Source: CAYVIB01 sp964451365
GTDB lineage: Bacteria; Pseudomonadota; Gammaproteobacteria; Pseudomonadales; Cellvibrionaceae
Reading direction: 5' to 3'
Length of the DNA: 64,000 nucleotides
Assembly: GCA_964451365.1 (NCBI GenBank)
Contig: CAYVIB010000025.1
Span: 1 to 64,000, forward strand
The notes below the pieces were generated by a model that ran no database searches, was not told where the DNA came from, and worked only from the letters and a program-made list of their open reading frames with translations. Position 1 is the stretch's first letter. Every line of letters starts with the position of its first letter. Positions 16,687 to 25,172 of this stretch are shown one piece after another. The position numbers were made by a program, and so were the translations under genes.

Positions 16687-16859
16687 CCAATTCACAAACC
16701 GAGCCCCACCTCTGTTATACCCATTCAAAGTCGCGGGAGTATACACGAACAATAACGATGTTTCCGCATCCAATCCCGCCGCCGGACTGGAATTTGTCGG
16801 CTCAATCTAGGATCATTGCGGCATTTTATCCATCCGCAAATTCTTGAGGGGCAGCATAA

Positions 16860-17606
16860 ATGTACAAACTGGTGTTAATCCGGCACGGCGAAAGCCAATG
16901 GAACCTGGAAAATCGATTTACCGGCTGGCATGACGTGGATTTGACCGAGACGGGCGAAATCCAGGCACGTTCCGGTGGCCGGGTACTGAAAGAAAAAGGT
17001 TATGAGTTCGACCTGGCTTATACCTCGGTTCTGACCCGGGCCATCCGCACGCTGAATATCGTGCTGGAGGAGATGGGCCAGCTCTACTTGCCCGTGGAGC
17101 GCCACTGGCGCCTGAACGAGCGCCACTACGGCGCGCTGACCGGCCTGAACAAGGCGGAAACCGCGGCCAGGCACGGCGACGAGCAGGTTAAAATCTGGCG
17201 TCGCAGCTATGACGTGCCGCCACCGCCGGTGGATGAGGATAGTGAGCACTTCCCCGCCCACGATCGCCGCTATCACGGCATCGATCCACGCATCCTCCCC
17301 CGGGCGGAAAGCCTGGCGCTGACTATTGAGCGGGTATTACCCTACTGGCACGATGTTATCCGGCCTTCCATTATGTCCGGCAAGCGTGTGATTATCGCCG
17401 CCCACGGCAACAGCCTGCGGGCACTGGTGAAGTACCTGGACCAGATGAGCGATGAAGAAATTCTCGAACTAAATATTCCCACCGGAATCCCACTGGTTTA
17501 CGAATTGGATGAAAACCTGAATCCGGTCAGCAAGGAATACCTGGGCGATCCGGAAGCCATCAAGGCGATGATGGACGCGGTAGCCAGGCAGGGGCAGTCC
17601 AAGTAG
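16860..17606 (+). CDS. gpmA: 2,3-bisphosphoglycerate-dependent phosphoglycerate mutase
   Basis: Interconverts 3- and 2-phosphoglycerate in glycolysis. The 248-residue length and motifs are typical of the dPGM family: LIRHGESQWN with the phospho-His at 11, ENRFTGWHDVDLTETG, ERHYGALTGLNKAET and the second catalytic His in AAHGNSLRALVKYLD. An AGGGG ribosome-binding site precedes the ATG. It lies directly before envC, the position held in enterics by the unrelated cofactor-independent mutase gpmM. This is a functional replacement at the same locus. Confidence 0.96.
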   Translation: MYKLVLIRHGESQWNLENRFTGWHDVDLTETGEIQARSGGRVLKEKGYEFDLAYTSVLTRAIRTLNIVLEEMGQLYLPVERHWRLNERHYGALTGLNKAETAARHGDEQVKIWRRSYDVPPPPVDEDSEHFPAHDRRYHGIDPRILPRAESLALTIERVLPYWHDVIRPSIMSGKRVIIAAHGNSLRALVKYLDQMSDEEILELNIPTGIPLVYELDENLNPVSKEYLGDPEAIKAMMDAVARQGQSK

Positions 17607-17636
17607 ACCCACCGGTTTTGAGGTACACTCAACAGG

Positions 17637-18842
17637 ATGAATCTCCCGTTGTTGTTTTCCAGAAAAAAGTCCGGACAAAGCCGCTCCCGCTTCAGGTTAG
17701 CGGCTTTTCCTGTTTTTGCAGGTGTTGTTATCGTCGCCGGCCTGCTTTGCCTTCCCGCCCATGCCGATGAAGCGGCTGATCGCAAGCGCCTGGAAGCGCT
17801 GAAAAAGTCCATTGCCGAACTGAAGTCCGAGTTGCAGTCCACCAAGTCCGACCGCGATAAATTACTGAAGTCGCTGGAGGAAACCGAGGAGTCCATCGGC
17901 AAGCTCAGCAAAAAAGCGGAAAAGCTCCAGCAGGAGTTAAAGCAAAGCGCGGAAAAGCTGGAGGGCCTGCGGGACGAGCGGAGCCAGTTGAACGACAGTA
18001 AAAAGCGCCAGCAATCCCACGTAAGCCAGCATATCAATGCAGCCTACCGCCTGGGCCAGCAGAGCAGCCTTCGTCTGTTGCTCAACCAGCAGGATCCGTC
18101 GGCGGTAGCGCGCAACCTGAAATACTTCGATTTCGTCATCAGGAGCCGGGCAAAAAAAATCGCCGGCTATATTGAAACCATCGACAGGCTGAACCAGATC
18201 GAGCCCCGGATCGCGGCGGAAACCAGCCGCATTGAGGAGAATTATTCCGAGCTGCGCAGCCAGCGGGATGCCCTGCGCCAGCAAAACCAGCAGCGGCAAC
18301 TGACCGTGGCCAGCCTGGATAAAACCATCGCCAGCCAGGACGAGCGGTTAAAAACCATGAACCGCGACCGCCAGCGCCTGCAAAATATTCTGGCCGAAGT
18401 GTCACGCTTTCTCGACGATATCAAACTGCCCGAGGGCTCCACCAGTTTTGCCAGCCTGAAAGGGAAGCTGCCGTGGCCGGCGGACGGGCGGGTAATCCGG
18501 AACTACGGCACGCCGCGAATATCCAATAGGCTTGATTGGGAAGGAATTCTCATCGAAGCCAACCCGGGCGCCCCGGTCAGGGCAGTCCATCACGGGCGGA
18601 TCGTATTTTCCGACTACCTGCGAGGTCACGGCCTGCTTATCATAATCGATCACGGCGCGGGCTTTATGACGCTTTATGCTCACAATCAGGCGCTGTATAA
18701 GGAGATAGGGGAGTGGGTAAATGCCGGCGAAACCATTGCCTCTGTGGGAAACAGCGGTGGCCGACGGGACTCTGCTCTATACTTTGAACTGCGGTACAAC
18801 GGCCAGCCAGCCAATCCGCGAGGATGGTTCCGCGCCGCCTGA
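17637..18842 (+). CDS. envC: Murein hydrolase activator EnvC
   Basis: Activates septal amidases AmiA/AmiB at the divisome in the periplasm. The 401-residue protein has an N-terminal signal/anchor (LAAFPVFAGVVIVAGLLCLP, then AHADEA) and long coiled coils (residues about 45-260, rich in Lys/Glu/Gln). The LytM (M23) domain starts near GKLPWPADGRVIRNYG. The last M23 metal motif is degenerate: SALYFELRYNGQ lacks the HxH His. That is expected for an activator rather than an active peptidase. Next genes ctpA and yibQ follow closely, as in related genomes. Confidence 0.92.
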   Translation: MNLPLLFSRKKSGQSRSRFRLAAFPVFAGVVIVAGLLCLPAHADEAADRKRLEALKKSIAELKSELQSTKSDRDKLLKSLEETEESIGKLSKKAEKLQQELKQSAEKLEGLRDERSQLNDSKKRQQSHVSQHINAAYRLGQQSSLRLLLNQQDPSAVARNLKYFDFVIRSRAKKIAGYIETIDRLNQIEPRIAAETSRIEENYSELRSQRDALRQQNQQRQLTVASLDKTIASQDERLKTMNRDRQRLQNILAEVSRFLDDIKLPEGSTSFASLKGKLPWPADGRVIRNYGTPRISNRLDWEGILIEANPGAPVRAVHHGRIVFSDYLRGHGLLIIIDHGAGFMTLYAHNQALYKEIGEWVNAGETIASVGNSGGRRDSALYFELRYNGQPANPRGWFRAA

Positions 18843-18896
18843 TTTTGATTCCGGTCAAATTAGTTATTTACGGACACAGTCCAGGAGTTTAAAACG

Positions 18897-20276
18897 GTGT
18901 TATCCCTAACCCACAAAAGCTTATTCATCAGGCGCGGCGCGATTGCCGCCGTTTTCGCCCTGTCGCTGACGACGGGTGCGCAAGCCACTGAAAATAGTCC
19001 CGCGAGCACTACCGACGCGGCCGATAACATCAGTGTGCTGCCGCTCGAGGACCTGCGGGTATTCACCAAGGCCTACGACCACATCCGCTCTTCCTATATC
19101 AAGGAGATCGATGACCGCACCCTGCTCGAATACGCCATTCGCGGTATGCTGGATGAACTCGATCCCCACTCCGCTTTCCTGGATGCCTCCTCGTTCGACG
19201 ACCTGCAAATCAATACCACTGGCGAATTCGGCGGCCTGGGTATCGAAGTGGGCATGGAAGACGGTTTTGTGCGGGTAATTTCCCCTATCGACGACACCCC
19301 CGCCGCGCGCGGCGGCGTGGAAGCAGGGGACCTGATTATCAAGCTGGATGACACGTCGGTTAAGGGACTGACCCTGAACGACGCCGTGGAAAGAATGCGC
19401 GGGCCGAAGGGCAGTGAAATTACGCTTACCATTGTTCGCGAGGGCGTTGAACAACCTTTCGAGCTGGTATTGAAGCGCGACATTATTAAAGTCAAAAGCG
19501 TCCGCTCGGATATCCTGGAAGACGGCTTTGCCTATTTGCGCATAGCCCAGTTCCAGATGAACACCGGGGCCGACGTCGAGGAAGAAATCAAAAAACTGCA
19601 AAAGCTGAACCCCAAGCTCAAGGGCATGATTCTTGATCTGCGCAACAACCCCGGCGGCGTTTTGCAGGCCTCGGTGGCGGTGGCGGATTTGTTTATCGAC
19701 AAAGGCATGATCGTTTACACCGAAGGCCGGCTCAGTGATTCCAACACCAAATTTCTGGCAACTCCCGGCGATATCACCAATGGCCTTCCACTGGTGGTGC
19801 TGATTAACGATGGTTCCGCCTCGGCGTCCGAAATTGTCGCGGGCGCGTTACAGGACCAACGCCGCGCGTTGGTGATAGGCACCCGCAGCTTCGGCAAGGG
19901 CTCTGTACAATCCGTTATCCCCATCACGGAGGACCGCGCGGTAAAACTGACCACGGCGCTTTACTACACCCCCAACGGCCGCTCCATCCAGGCCCAGGGC
20001 ATCGCGCCGGATATCGAAGTGGAACGCGTGAAAGTAACGTCGCTGGAACCGAGCACCAGCCTGACCGAAGCAGGCCTTAGCCGTCACCTGGAAAACGGCA
20101 ATGGCAAAGGCGACCTGAAATCGGGCGATCGGCGCAGCAGCTCATCGGAGCTTCACAGCGAGGACAGTCAGCTTTACGAAGCGCTCAACATATTGAAAGG
20201 TTTGAACCTGTTCAGCCGCAGTCAGGTTTATCAGGCACAGAAACAAACTAAAATCAAATCCGCAGCCAATAATTAA
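18897..20276 (+). CDS. ctpA: Carboxy-terminal processing protease (S41, CtpA)
   Basis: Periplasmic serine protease of the tail-specific/CtpA family, cleaving exposed C-termini of envelope proteins, often peptidoglycan hydrolases. The 459-residue protein starts at GTG (18897-18899) after AGGAG and has a signal peptide ending near GAQA. A PDZ domain follows (residues about 112-190, GGLGIEVGMEDGFVRVISP). The S41 core has the Ser/Lys dyad: GSASASE (306-312) and Lys334 in FGKGSVQ. Its place between envC and yibQ suggests a role in cell-wall turnover. Confidence 0.95.
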   Translation: MLSLTHKSLFIRRGAIAAVFALSLTTGAQATENSPASTTDAADNISVLPLEDLRVFTKAYDHIRSSYIKEIDDRTLLEYAIRGMLDELDPHSAFLDASSFDDLQINTTGEFGGLGIEVGMEDGFVRVISPIDDTPAARGGVEAGDLIIKLDDTSVKGLTLNDAVERMRGPKGSEITLTIVREGVEQPFELVLKRDIIKVKSVRSDILEDGFAYLRIAQFQMNTGADVEEEIKKLQKLNPKLKGMILDLRNNPGGVLQASVAVADLFIDKGMIVYTEGRLSDSNTKFLATPGDITNGLPLVVLINDGSASASEIVAGALQDQRRALVIGTRSFGKGSVQSVIPITEDRAVKLTTALYYTPNGRSIQAQGIAPDIEVERVKVTSLEPSTSLTEAGLSRHLENGNGKGDLKSGDRRSSSSELHSEDSQLYEALNILKGLNLFSRSQVYQAQKQTKIKSAANN

Positions 20277-20279
20277 TAG

Positions 20280-21116
20280 ATGCGAAACCGCCGTCCACGG
20301 AAGTACGCCGCGCATCTTTTAAAGGTCATTTCCATTTCGCTCGCCGTCAGCTTTTCCTTCCAATCGCTGGCGGCCGATCGCCCTTCCGCCAGAATCGCCA
20401 TTATTATCGACGATCTGGGTTACAAGCTGGCGGAGGGTCGTCGGGCGATTAACCTGGCGGCCCAGGTAACGCTATCCATCATCCCGTTCAGCCCGCACGC
20501 GAAAAAGCTCGCCCACTTCGCCAATGAAAACCACAAGGAAGTTTTGCTTCACGCCCCGATGACACCGATAAGCCAACGCCCCTGGGAATCCGGGCTGGCC
20601 AGCGGCATGAGCAGGGAGGAACTTTTTATTACCGTTGACGCCATGCTTGCCGACGTGCCTCACGCAAGTGGGGTTAATAACCACGGCGGAAGTCATTTCA
20701 CCCAGGACCGTGAGCGAATGTCCTGGCTGATGACGGCACTGAAAAAAAATAATCTTTTCTTTATCGACAGCCGCACTACGGCAAAATCCATGGGAATGGA
20801 AACCGCGCTTGAAGCGGACATCCCCTATAACTCGCGCGACGTTTTCCTGGATAATGAACGCAACGCGGAAGCCATCGTCCGGCAATTGGACCGGCTGGTA
20901 TCCATCGCGGTAAAAAACGGCCAGGCGATTGCCATTGGCCATCCGCACAACGAAACACTGGACGTTCTGGAAGCTTATTTACCCCTGTTAAAAAAACACG
21001 GGATTGAGGTGGTTAATGCTTCCGTTTTACTTAAAAATCCCCAACAGCCAAAAGCAATAATGCCCGCCAAATTGGAAACGCAATCAGCTTTAGCACTTAA
21101 GCGTGATGGCGACTGA
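20280..21116 (+). CDS. yibQ: Divergent polysaccharide deacetylase (YibQ family)
   Basis: The 278-residue exported protein starts at an ATG three bases after the ctpA stop, so the two are co-transcribed. The signal peptide spans about residues 1-30 (ISISLAVSFSFQSLA). The divergent polysaccharide deacetylase domain starts at IAIIIDDLGY, with VNNHGGSHFTQD, FFIDSRTT and IAIGHPHNETL as family blocks. Their Asp and His residues could bind a metal as in classical deacetylases. Substrate is unknown; the place after envC suggests envelope glycans. Confidence 0.9.
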   Translation: MRNRRPRKYAAHLLKVISISLAVSFSFQSLAADRPSARIAIIIDDLGYKLAEGRRAINLAAQVTLSIIPFSPHAKKLAHFANENHKEVLLHAPMTPISQRPWESGLASGMSREELFITVDAMLADVPHASGVNNHGGSHFTQDRERMSWLMTALKKNNLFFIDSRTTAKSMGMETALEADIPYNSRDVFLDNERNAEAIVRQLDRLVSIAVKNGQAIAIGHPHNETLDVLEAYLPLLKKHGIEVVNASVLLKNPQQPKAIMPAKLETQSALALKRDGD

Positions 21117-21385
21117 CTCCGATCTCAGACTTGCATATTAATACGCCAAAACGCACAAATGTGATGCATTTTATGGCGCATAAATTTTCTTTAAAGATTT
21201 TTTTGTGATGTATGTCTATTGTTTGACCGGATCTGATTTCCTGTGGAATAATGCCCGGGCGTCTGTTGTCATAGCTTAAGAGCCTCTTGATCGTTGGCTT
21301 CGGACGGACGTTTTAGGGGACACTCAAAATGCTGTTTCGGGTGTTTTTTGGAGCATGGACAGATCGACCATTGTGAGGAACAACT
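21117..21385 (+). promoter_or_regulatory. Intergenic region with a candidate promoter for the small downstream gene
   Basis: TTGACC (21223-21228) and AATAAT (21247-21252) with an 18-base spacer form a plausible sigma-70 promoter. It lies about 135 bases upstream of the next start codon. Nothing else was recognised in this region. Confidence 0.45.
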
Positions 21386-21610
21386 ATGAACAGATCAGGT
21401 GAAAACGGCACCGTACCTGTGCGCTCAAAGCGCTTTTTCAAGAAAGGTGATTACTGGTATTACAGTACCCGCGAAGGCGTGGATATAGGACCGTTTGATA
21501 GCATGTATGAAGCCGAAACGGGAGCCAGCGAGTTTATTGATTTCATTATTCATGCTGAACCCGCTGTTGTGGAAACACTGGAAAAATATGGCAGGGTAGC
21601 CGCCGCATAA
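21386..21610 (+). CDS. Small conserved protein, DUF6316-like
   Basis: The 74-residue protein has a clear GAGGA ribosome-binding site. It contains a WYYSTREGVDIGPFDS core with several aromatic residues, then a helical tail (EAETGASEFIDFII). From memory this fits the DUF6316 family found in Marinobacter-like and Cellvibrio-like bacteria; function is unknown. The layout suggests a small soluble cytoplasmic domain resembling GYF-like folds, which is only an impression. It is a single-gene unit between yibQ and the convergent his genes. Confidence 0.75.
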   Translation: MNRSGENGTVPVRSKRFFKKGDYWYYSTREGVDIGPFDSMYEAETGASEFIDFIIHAEPAVVETLEKYGRVAAA

Positions 21611-21620
21611 AAATAATTCC

Positions 21621-21648
21621 GGGGAAAACCGAGCCGTCGGTTTTCCCC
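21621..21648. terminator. Hairpin terminator between convergent genes
   Basis: A perfect 12-bp stem (GGGGAAAACCGA at 21621-21632 with its complement at 21637-21648) and a 4-base loop lie between the DUF6316-like gene and hisF. A T-rich run follows on the minus strand, so it mainly suits the his operon. Confidence 0.7.
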
Positions 21649-21673
21649 ACCCCAAATCTCTCTCCGGTTCGGT

Positions 21674-22447
21674 TTACAGCCTGACCTCTACTCCCCTCTC
21701 CCTCATAAATTGCTTGGCCTCCGGCACTGAAAATTCACCAAAGTGAAAAATACTTGCCGCCAGCACCGCATCCGCTCCACCGTTAACAACGCCATCGACC
21801 AAATGCTGCAGATTTCCGACACCGCCGGACGCGATAACCGGTACCGGCACCGCATCGCTGATAGCGCGGGTCAACGGCAGATCAAATCCGGCTTTGGTAC
21901 CGTCGCGATCCATGCTGGTTAACAGGATTTCACCGGCACCGTAATCGGTCATTTTTTTCGCCCACTCAATCGCATCGATACCGGTAGGTTTTCTGCCACC
22001 GTGGGTAAAGATTTCCCAGCGCGCGGACTCACCCTCTGCACTGACTTTCTTTGCATCGATTGCCACCACAATGCATTGGGCACCAAACCGTTCCGCCGCC
22101 CGCCGAACAAACTCCGGCTCCCTTACCGCCGCCGAATTGATACTGACTTTGTCCGCGCCGGCATTAAGCATTTTACGGATATCGTCCAGCGTGCGAATGC
22201 CGCCGCCCACGGTCAGGGGAATAAATACTTCCGCCGCGATTTTTTCCACTGTGTGCACAGTGGTGTCGCGGTCTTCGTGACTGGCGGTAATGTCCAGGAA
22301 GGTAATTTCATCCGCGCCCTGTTCGTTGTATTTTTTTGCCACTTCCACCGGGTCGCCGGCATCGCGGATATCGACAAACTGCACGCCTTTAACGACGCGG
22401 CCACAGTCCACGTCAAGGCAGGGAATGATACGTTTTGCCAGGGCCAT
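21674..22447 (-). CDS. hisF: Imidazole glycerol phosphate synthase, cyclase subunit HisF
   Basis: Uses ammonia from HisH to convert PRFAR to imidazole glycerol phosphate and AICAR. The 257-residue (beta/alpha)8 barrel has the usual blocks: AKRIIPCLDVDCGRVVKGVQF near the N-terminus, TVGGGIRTLDDI, TDYGAGEILLTSMDRDGTKAGFD (second catalytic Asp), VIASGGVGN and FHFGEFS. Last gene of the hisBHAF run on the minus strand; the terminator hairpin at 21621-21648 follows. Confidence 0.97.
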   Translation of the reverse strand: MALAKRIIPCLDVDCGRVVKGVQFVDIRDAGDPVEVAKKYNEQGADEITFLDITASHEDRDTTVHTVEKIAAEVFIPLTVGGGIRTLDDIRKMLNAGADKVSINSAAVREPEFVRRAAERFGAQCIVVAIDAKKVSAEGESARWEIFTHGGRKPTGIDAIEWAKKMTDYGAGEILLTSMDRDGTKAGFDLPLTRAISDAVPVPVIASGGVGNLQHLVDGVVNGGADAVLAASIFHFGEFSVPEAKQFMRERGVEVRL

Positions 22448-22483
22448 AAATTCAGTTACTCGAATGTGTTGTCACAAAAAAAG

Positions 22484-23221
22484 CTAGGGCAATGCGTTGT
22501 CACAGTACTGTTGAGCTTCGGCGAGATCGAGACCGCCTTCATAAATAGCACGGCCGGTAATGGCGCCGACGATGCCGGAATCGGCTGCTTTCACCAATTC
22601 CCGGATATCGTCCATATTGGTGATGCCGCCGGAGGCGATAACAGGAATGGACGTTGCCCCGGCCAACTCCCTGGTCGCCGCCACATTCACGCCCTGCATC
22701 ATTCCGTCGCGCGCGATATCGGTGTAGACGATGGCGCTCACGCCGTCCCGCTCGAACTTTTTCGCCAGTTCGGTGACTTTTACCGACGACACTTCCGCCC
22801 AACCATCGGTGGCAACAAAACCGTTTTTTGCATCAAGCCCCACAATAACATGACCGGGAAATTCGGCGCAGGCCTGGCCGACGAATTCCGGCTCCTTTAC
22901 CGCCTTGGTGCCGATAATGACATAAGTCACTCCCGCGGCGAGGTAATGGCGTATGGTCTCCAGCGAGCGAATGCCACCGCCTATCTGTATCGGCAGTTCC
23001 GGATAAGCCCTGGCGATGGCGGTAACCACTTCGCCATTGACCGGCTCGCCGGCAAACGCGCCGTTCAGGTCCACCAGGTGAAGGCGCCGCGCGCCCATGT
23101 CCACCCATTTTTTTGCCATGGCCACCGGGTCGTCGGAAAACACGGTGGAATCCTCCATCACGCCCTGCTTGAGGCGCACGCATTTTCCGTCTTTCAGATC
23201 AATTGCGGGAATGATTAACAT
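22484..23221 (-). CDS. hisA: ProFAR isomerase HisA
   Basis: Isomerises 5'-ProFAR to PRFAR, the substrate of HisFH. The 245-residue barrel starts MLIIPAIDLKDGKCVRL with the catalytic Asp in AIDLKDG. It also has QIGGGIRSLE, VIVGLDAKNGFVATDGW, IVYTDIARDGMMQG (second Asp) and VIASGGITNMDDI. It lies between hisH and hisF, 11 and 36 bases from its neighbours, and is presumably co-transcribed with them. Confidence 0.97.
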   Translation of the reverse strand: MLIIPAIDLKDGKCVRLKQGVMEDSTVFSDDPVAMAKKWVDMGARRLHLVDLNGAFAGEPVNGEVVTAIARAYPELPIQIGGGIRSLETIRHYLAAGVTYVIIGTKAVKEPEFVGQACAEFPGHVIVGLDAKNGFVATDGWAEVSSVKVTELAKKFERDGVSAIVYTDIARDGMMQGVNVAATRELAGATSIPVIASGGITNMDDIRELVKAADSGIVGAITGRAIYEGGLDLAEAQQYCDNALP

Positions 23222-23232
23222 TTAAAAAACCT

Positions 23233-23910
23233 TTAGAAGCGGCCGTCCCAGGCGACAAAATTTTCCAGCAGTTTCAAACCATCCCGGTGACTTTTTTCCG
23301 GGTGAAACTGCGCGGCAAACAAATTCTCGTGCGCCAGCGCGGAGCTGAAGTCCACGCCGTAGTGTGTTTTGCCCGCGACGATTTCCGCCCGGGCGGGGGT
23401 AACGTAATAGCTGTGCACGAAGTAGAAACGGCTGTTGTTTTCGATGCCCTGCCACAACGGGTGATCCAGCGTCTGCTCCACCTGGTTCCAGCCCATGTGC
23501 GGCACCTTGAGGCGCTCGCCTGAGCGACTGCCCTCATCGGAGGCGGCATTGAACCCGGCACTGCCGGCAAAGAAATTAACCTTTCCCTCGAAAATGCCAA
23601 GGCACTCGGTGCCGTTATTTTCCTCACTGTATTGCATCAACGCCTGCATGCCCACACATACCGCCAGCACCGGTTTGCCGGAGGCAATCGCCTCACTCAC
23701 CGCCTTGCCGATTTCGAGCCGGCGGATTTCCGCCATGCAATCGCGGATTGCACCCACGCCGGGAAAGTAGACATGATCTGCCGCCGCGATAACCGCGTGA
23801 TCGGACGTGACGGCAATATCCGCCTCCGGCGCGACTTTCTGCAGGGCGCTGGCGACGGAATGAAGATTCCCCATACCATAGTCGATCACGGCGATTCGTT
23901 TGCGGCTCAT
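23233..23910 (-). CDS. hisH: Imidazole glycerol phosphate synthase, glutaminase subunit HisH
   Basis: Class I glutamine amidotransferase that feeds ammonia to HisF. The 225-residue protein has the nucleophile Cys85 in VLAVCVGMQAL, where Val replaces the usual Leu after Cys, and the His203/Glu205 pair in AAQFHPEKSH. The oxyanion-strand region PHMGWNQVE is present. It precedes hisA in the his operon. Confidence 0.97.
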   Translation of the reverse strand: MSRKRIAVIDYGMGNLHSVASALQKVAPEADIAVTSDHAVIAAADHVYFPGVGAIRDCMAEIRRLEIGKAVSEAIASGKPVLAVCVGMQALMQYSEENNGTECLGIFEGKVNFFAGSAGFNAASDEGSRSGERLKVPHMGWNQVEQTLDHPLWQGIENNSRFYFVHSYYVTPARAEIVAGKTHYGVDFSSALAHENLFAAQFHPEKSHRDGLKLLENFVAWDGRF

Positions 23911-23963
23911 AATTTTCTACAACGACAGGCTATTAAAAAACGATTCAAGAAACGATTTAAAAA

Positions 23964-24557
23964 CTACAGCAACCCTTTGGTGGATGGCATGGCATCGCCG
24001 AGGCGCGGGTCTTTTTCCAGCGCCATGCGCAATGCCCGACCAAAGGCTTTGAACACCGTTTCGATCTGGTGGTGCGCATTGGCGCCGCGCAGGCAGTCGA
24101 TGTGCAACGTCACCTGCGCATGATTGACGAAGCCCTGGAAAAACTCCCAGAACAGTTCGGTGTCGAACGTGCCGATACGCTTTTGGGTAAATGGCACATG
24201 CATGGTCAAACCCGGCCGGCCGGAAAAATCGATTACCACCCGCGACAACGCTTCGTCGAGCGGAACATAGGCGTGACCGTAACGGCGGATACCGCGCTTG
24301 TCGCCCACTGCCTTGGCAATCGCCTGGCCCAGGGTAATACCGATATCCTCAACACTGTGGTGGTCGTCGATGTGGGTATCGCCCTGGCAGGTGATATCAA
24401 GGTCCATCTGGCCATGGCGCGCGATCTGATCCATCATATGTTCCAGGAACGGCACACCGGTGGCAAAACCGGACTTGCCGCCCCCATCGAGGTCGACGGC
24501 AACGGTAATTTGCGTCTCGAGTGTATTGCGGCTGACTTTCGCCGTTCGATTTGTCAT
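23964..24557 (-). CDS. hisB: Imidazoleglycerol-phosphate dehydratase HisB
   Basis: Dehydrates imidazole glycerol phosphate in histidine synthesis. At 197 residues it is the stand-alone dehydratase, without the fused histidinol-phosphatase of enterics. Metal-binding motifs are LEHMMDQIARHGQMDL, DDHHSVEDIGITLG, NAHHQIE and the central VVIDFSGRPGL. First gene of the hisBHAF run. It is divergent from the thioredoxin-like gene. Confidence 0.97.
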   Translation of the reverse strand: MTNRTAKVSRNTLETQITVAVDLDGGGKSGFATGVPFLEHMMDQIARHGQMDLDITCQGDTHIDDHHSVEDIGITLGQAIAKAVGDKRGIRRYGHAYVPLDEALSRVVIDFSGRPGLTMHVPFTQKRIGTFDTELFWEFFQGFVNHAQVTLHIDCLRGANAHHQIETVFKAFGRALRMALEKDPRLGDAMPSTKGLL

Positions 24558-24654
24558 AGTGCGTCTCTGGCTGGCAAAGCGGGAATTATATCGTTTTGTG
24601 CGCCGTGAGAGCTACCCGAAAGAGCTACCCAATACCAGCGAGTAAAGCCAGTTG

Positions 24655-25134
24655 ATGCAGGAATCACCAGATAACGTGAGTTCAAACCGGGCATGGTTTA
24701 AAAACCTGCCGTGGAAATCCTGGGCCGGCGTTATCGCCTTATTGGCCGTCGCCTATTTTGCCAACGTGGAAATCCAGAGCTATCTGGGAAGAGAAGCACT
24801 GAACGCCACGGGCATTGAGATACTGCCGCTGGATCAGGCTTTGGCCCGGGCCGCCGCCGAAAACAAACCGGTACTCGCCAACATGTCCGCCATCTGGTGC
24901 CCGACCTGCCGCAAACTGGACAGCACCGTGTTCAGTGATCCGGCGGTTAAACAAGCCATTCATCGTAAATATGTTTTTACCCGCATCGAATACGAATCGC
25001 CCGAAGGGAAAGCGTTTATGGAAAAATATAATGTGCGGGGGTTCCCAACCCTGCTGGTTTTGGACAGCACGGGCAAAAAGCTTCGGCAGCTGCCACTCAC
25101 ATTCGAGGCAAGCGAATTCCTCAAACTGCTTTAA
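24655..25134 (+). CDS. Membrane-anchored thioredoxin-like protein
   Basis: The 159-residue protein has an N-terminal membrane segment (residues about 22-37, SWAGVIALLAVAYFAN) and a thioredoxin-fold domain with CPTC (Cys82/Cys85) in SAIWCPTCRKLD. The FPTLLVLD cis-Pro block is intact, so it is probably active in periplasmic thiol exchange. It resembles DUF899/thioredoxin_7-type proteins that act in DsbD-like routes; the partner is unknown. A TTG one codon upstream could also serve as start. The GT4 gene follows after 38 bases, so it may share a transcript with that cluster. Confidence 0.78.
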   Translation: MQESPDNVSSNRAWFKNLPWKSWAGVIALLAVAYFANVEIQSYLGREALNATGIEILPLDQALARAAAENKPVLANMSAIWCPTCRKLDSTVFSDPAVKQAIHRKYVFTRIEYESPEGKAFMEKYNVRGFPTLLVLDSTGKKLRQLPLTFEASEFLKLL

Positions 25135-25172
25135 GATTCATCCACCCACTTAACACACGAAACGGTTACTTT

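Noticed and set aside
22001..23218. 405-residue plus-strand frame
   Set aside because: Antisense to hisF and hisA, both intact; composition is not protein-like.
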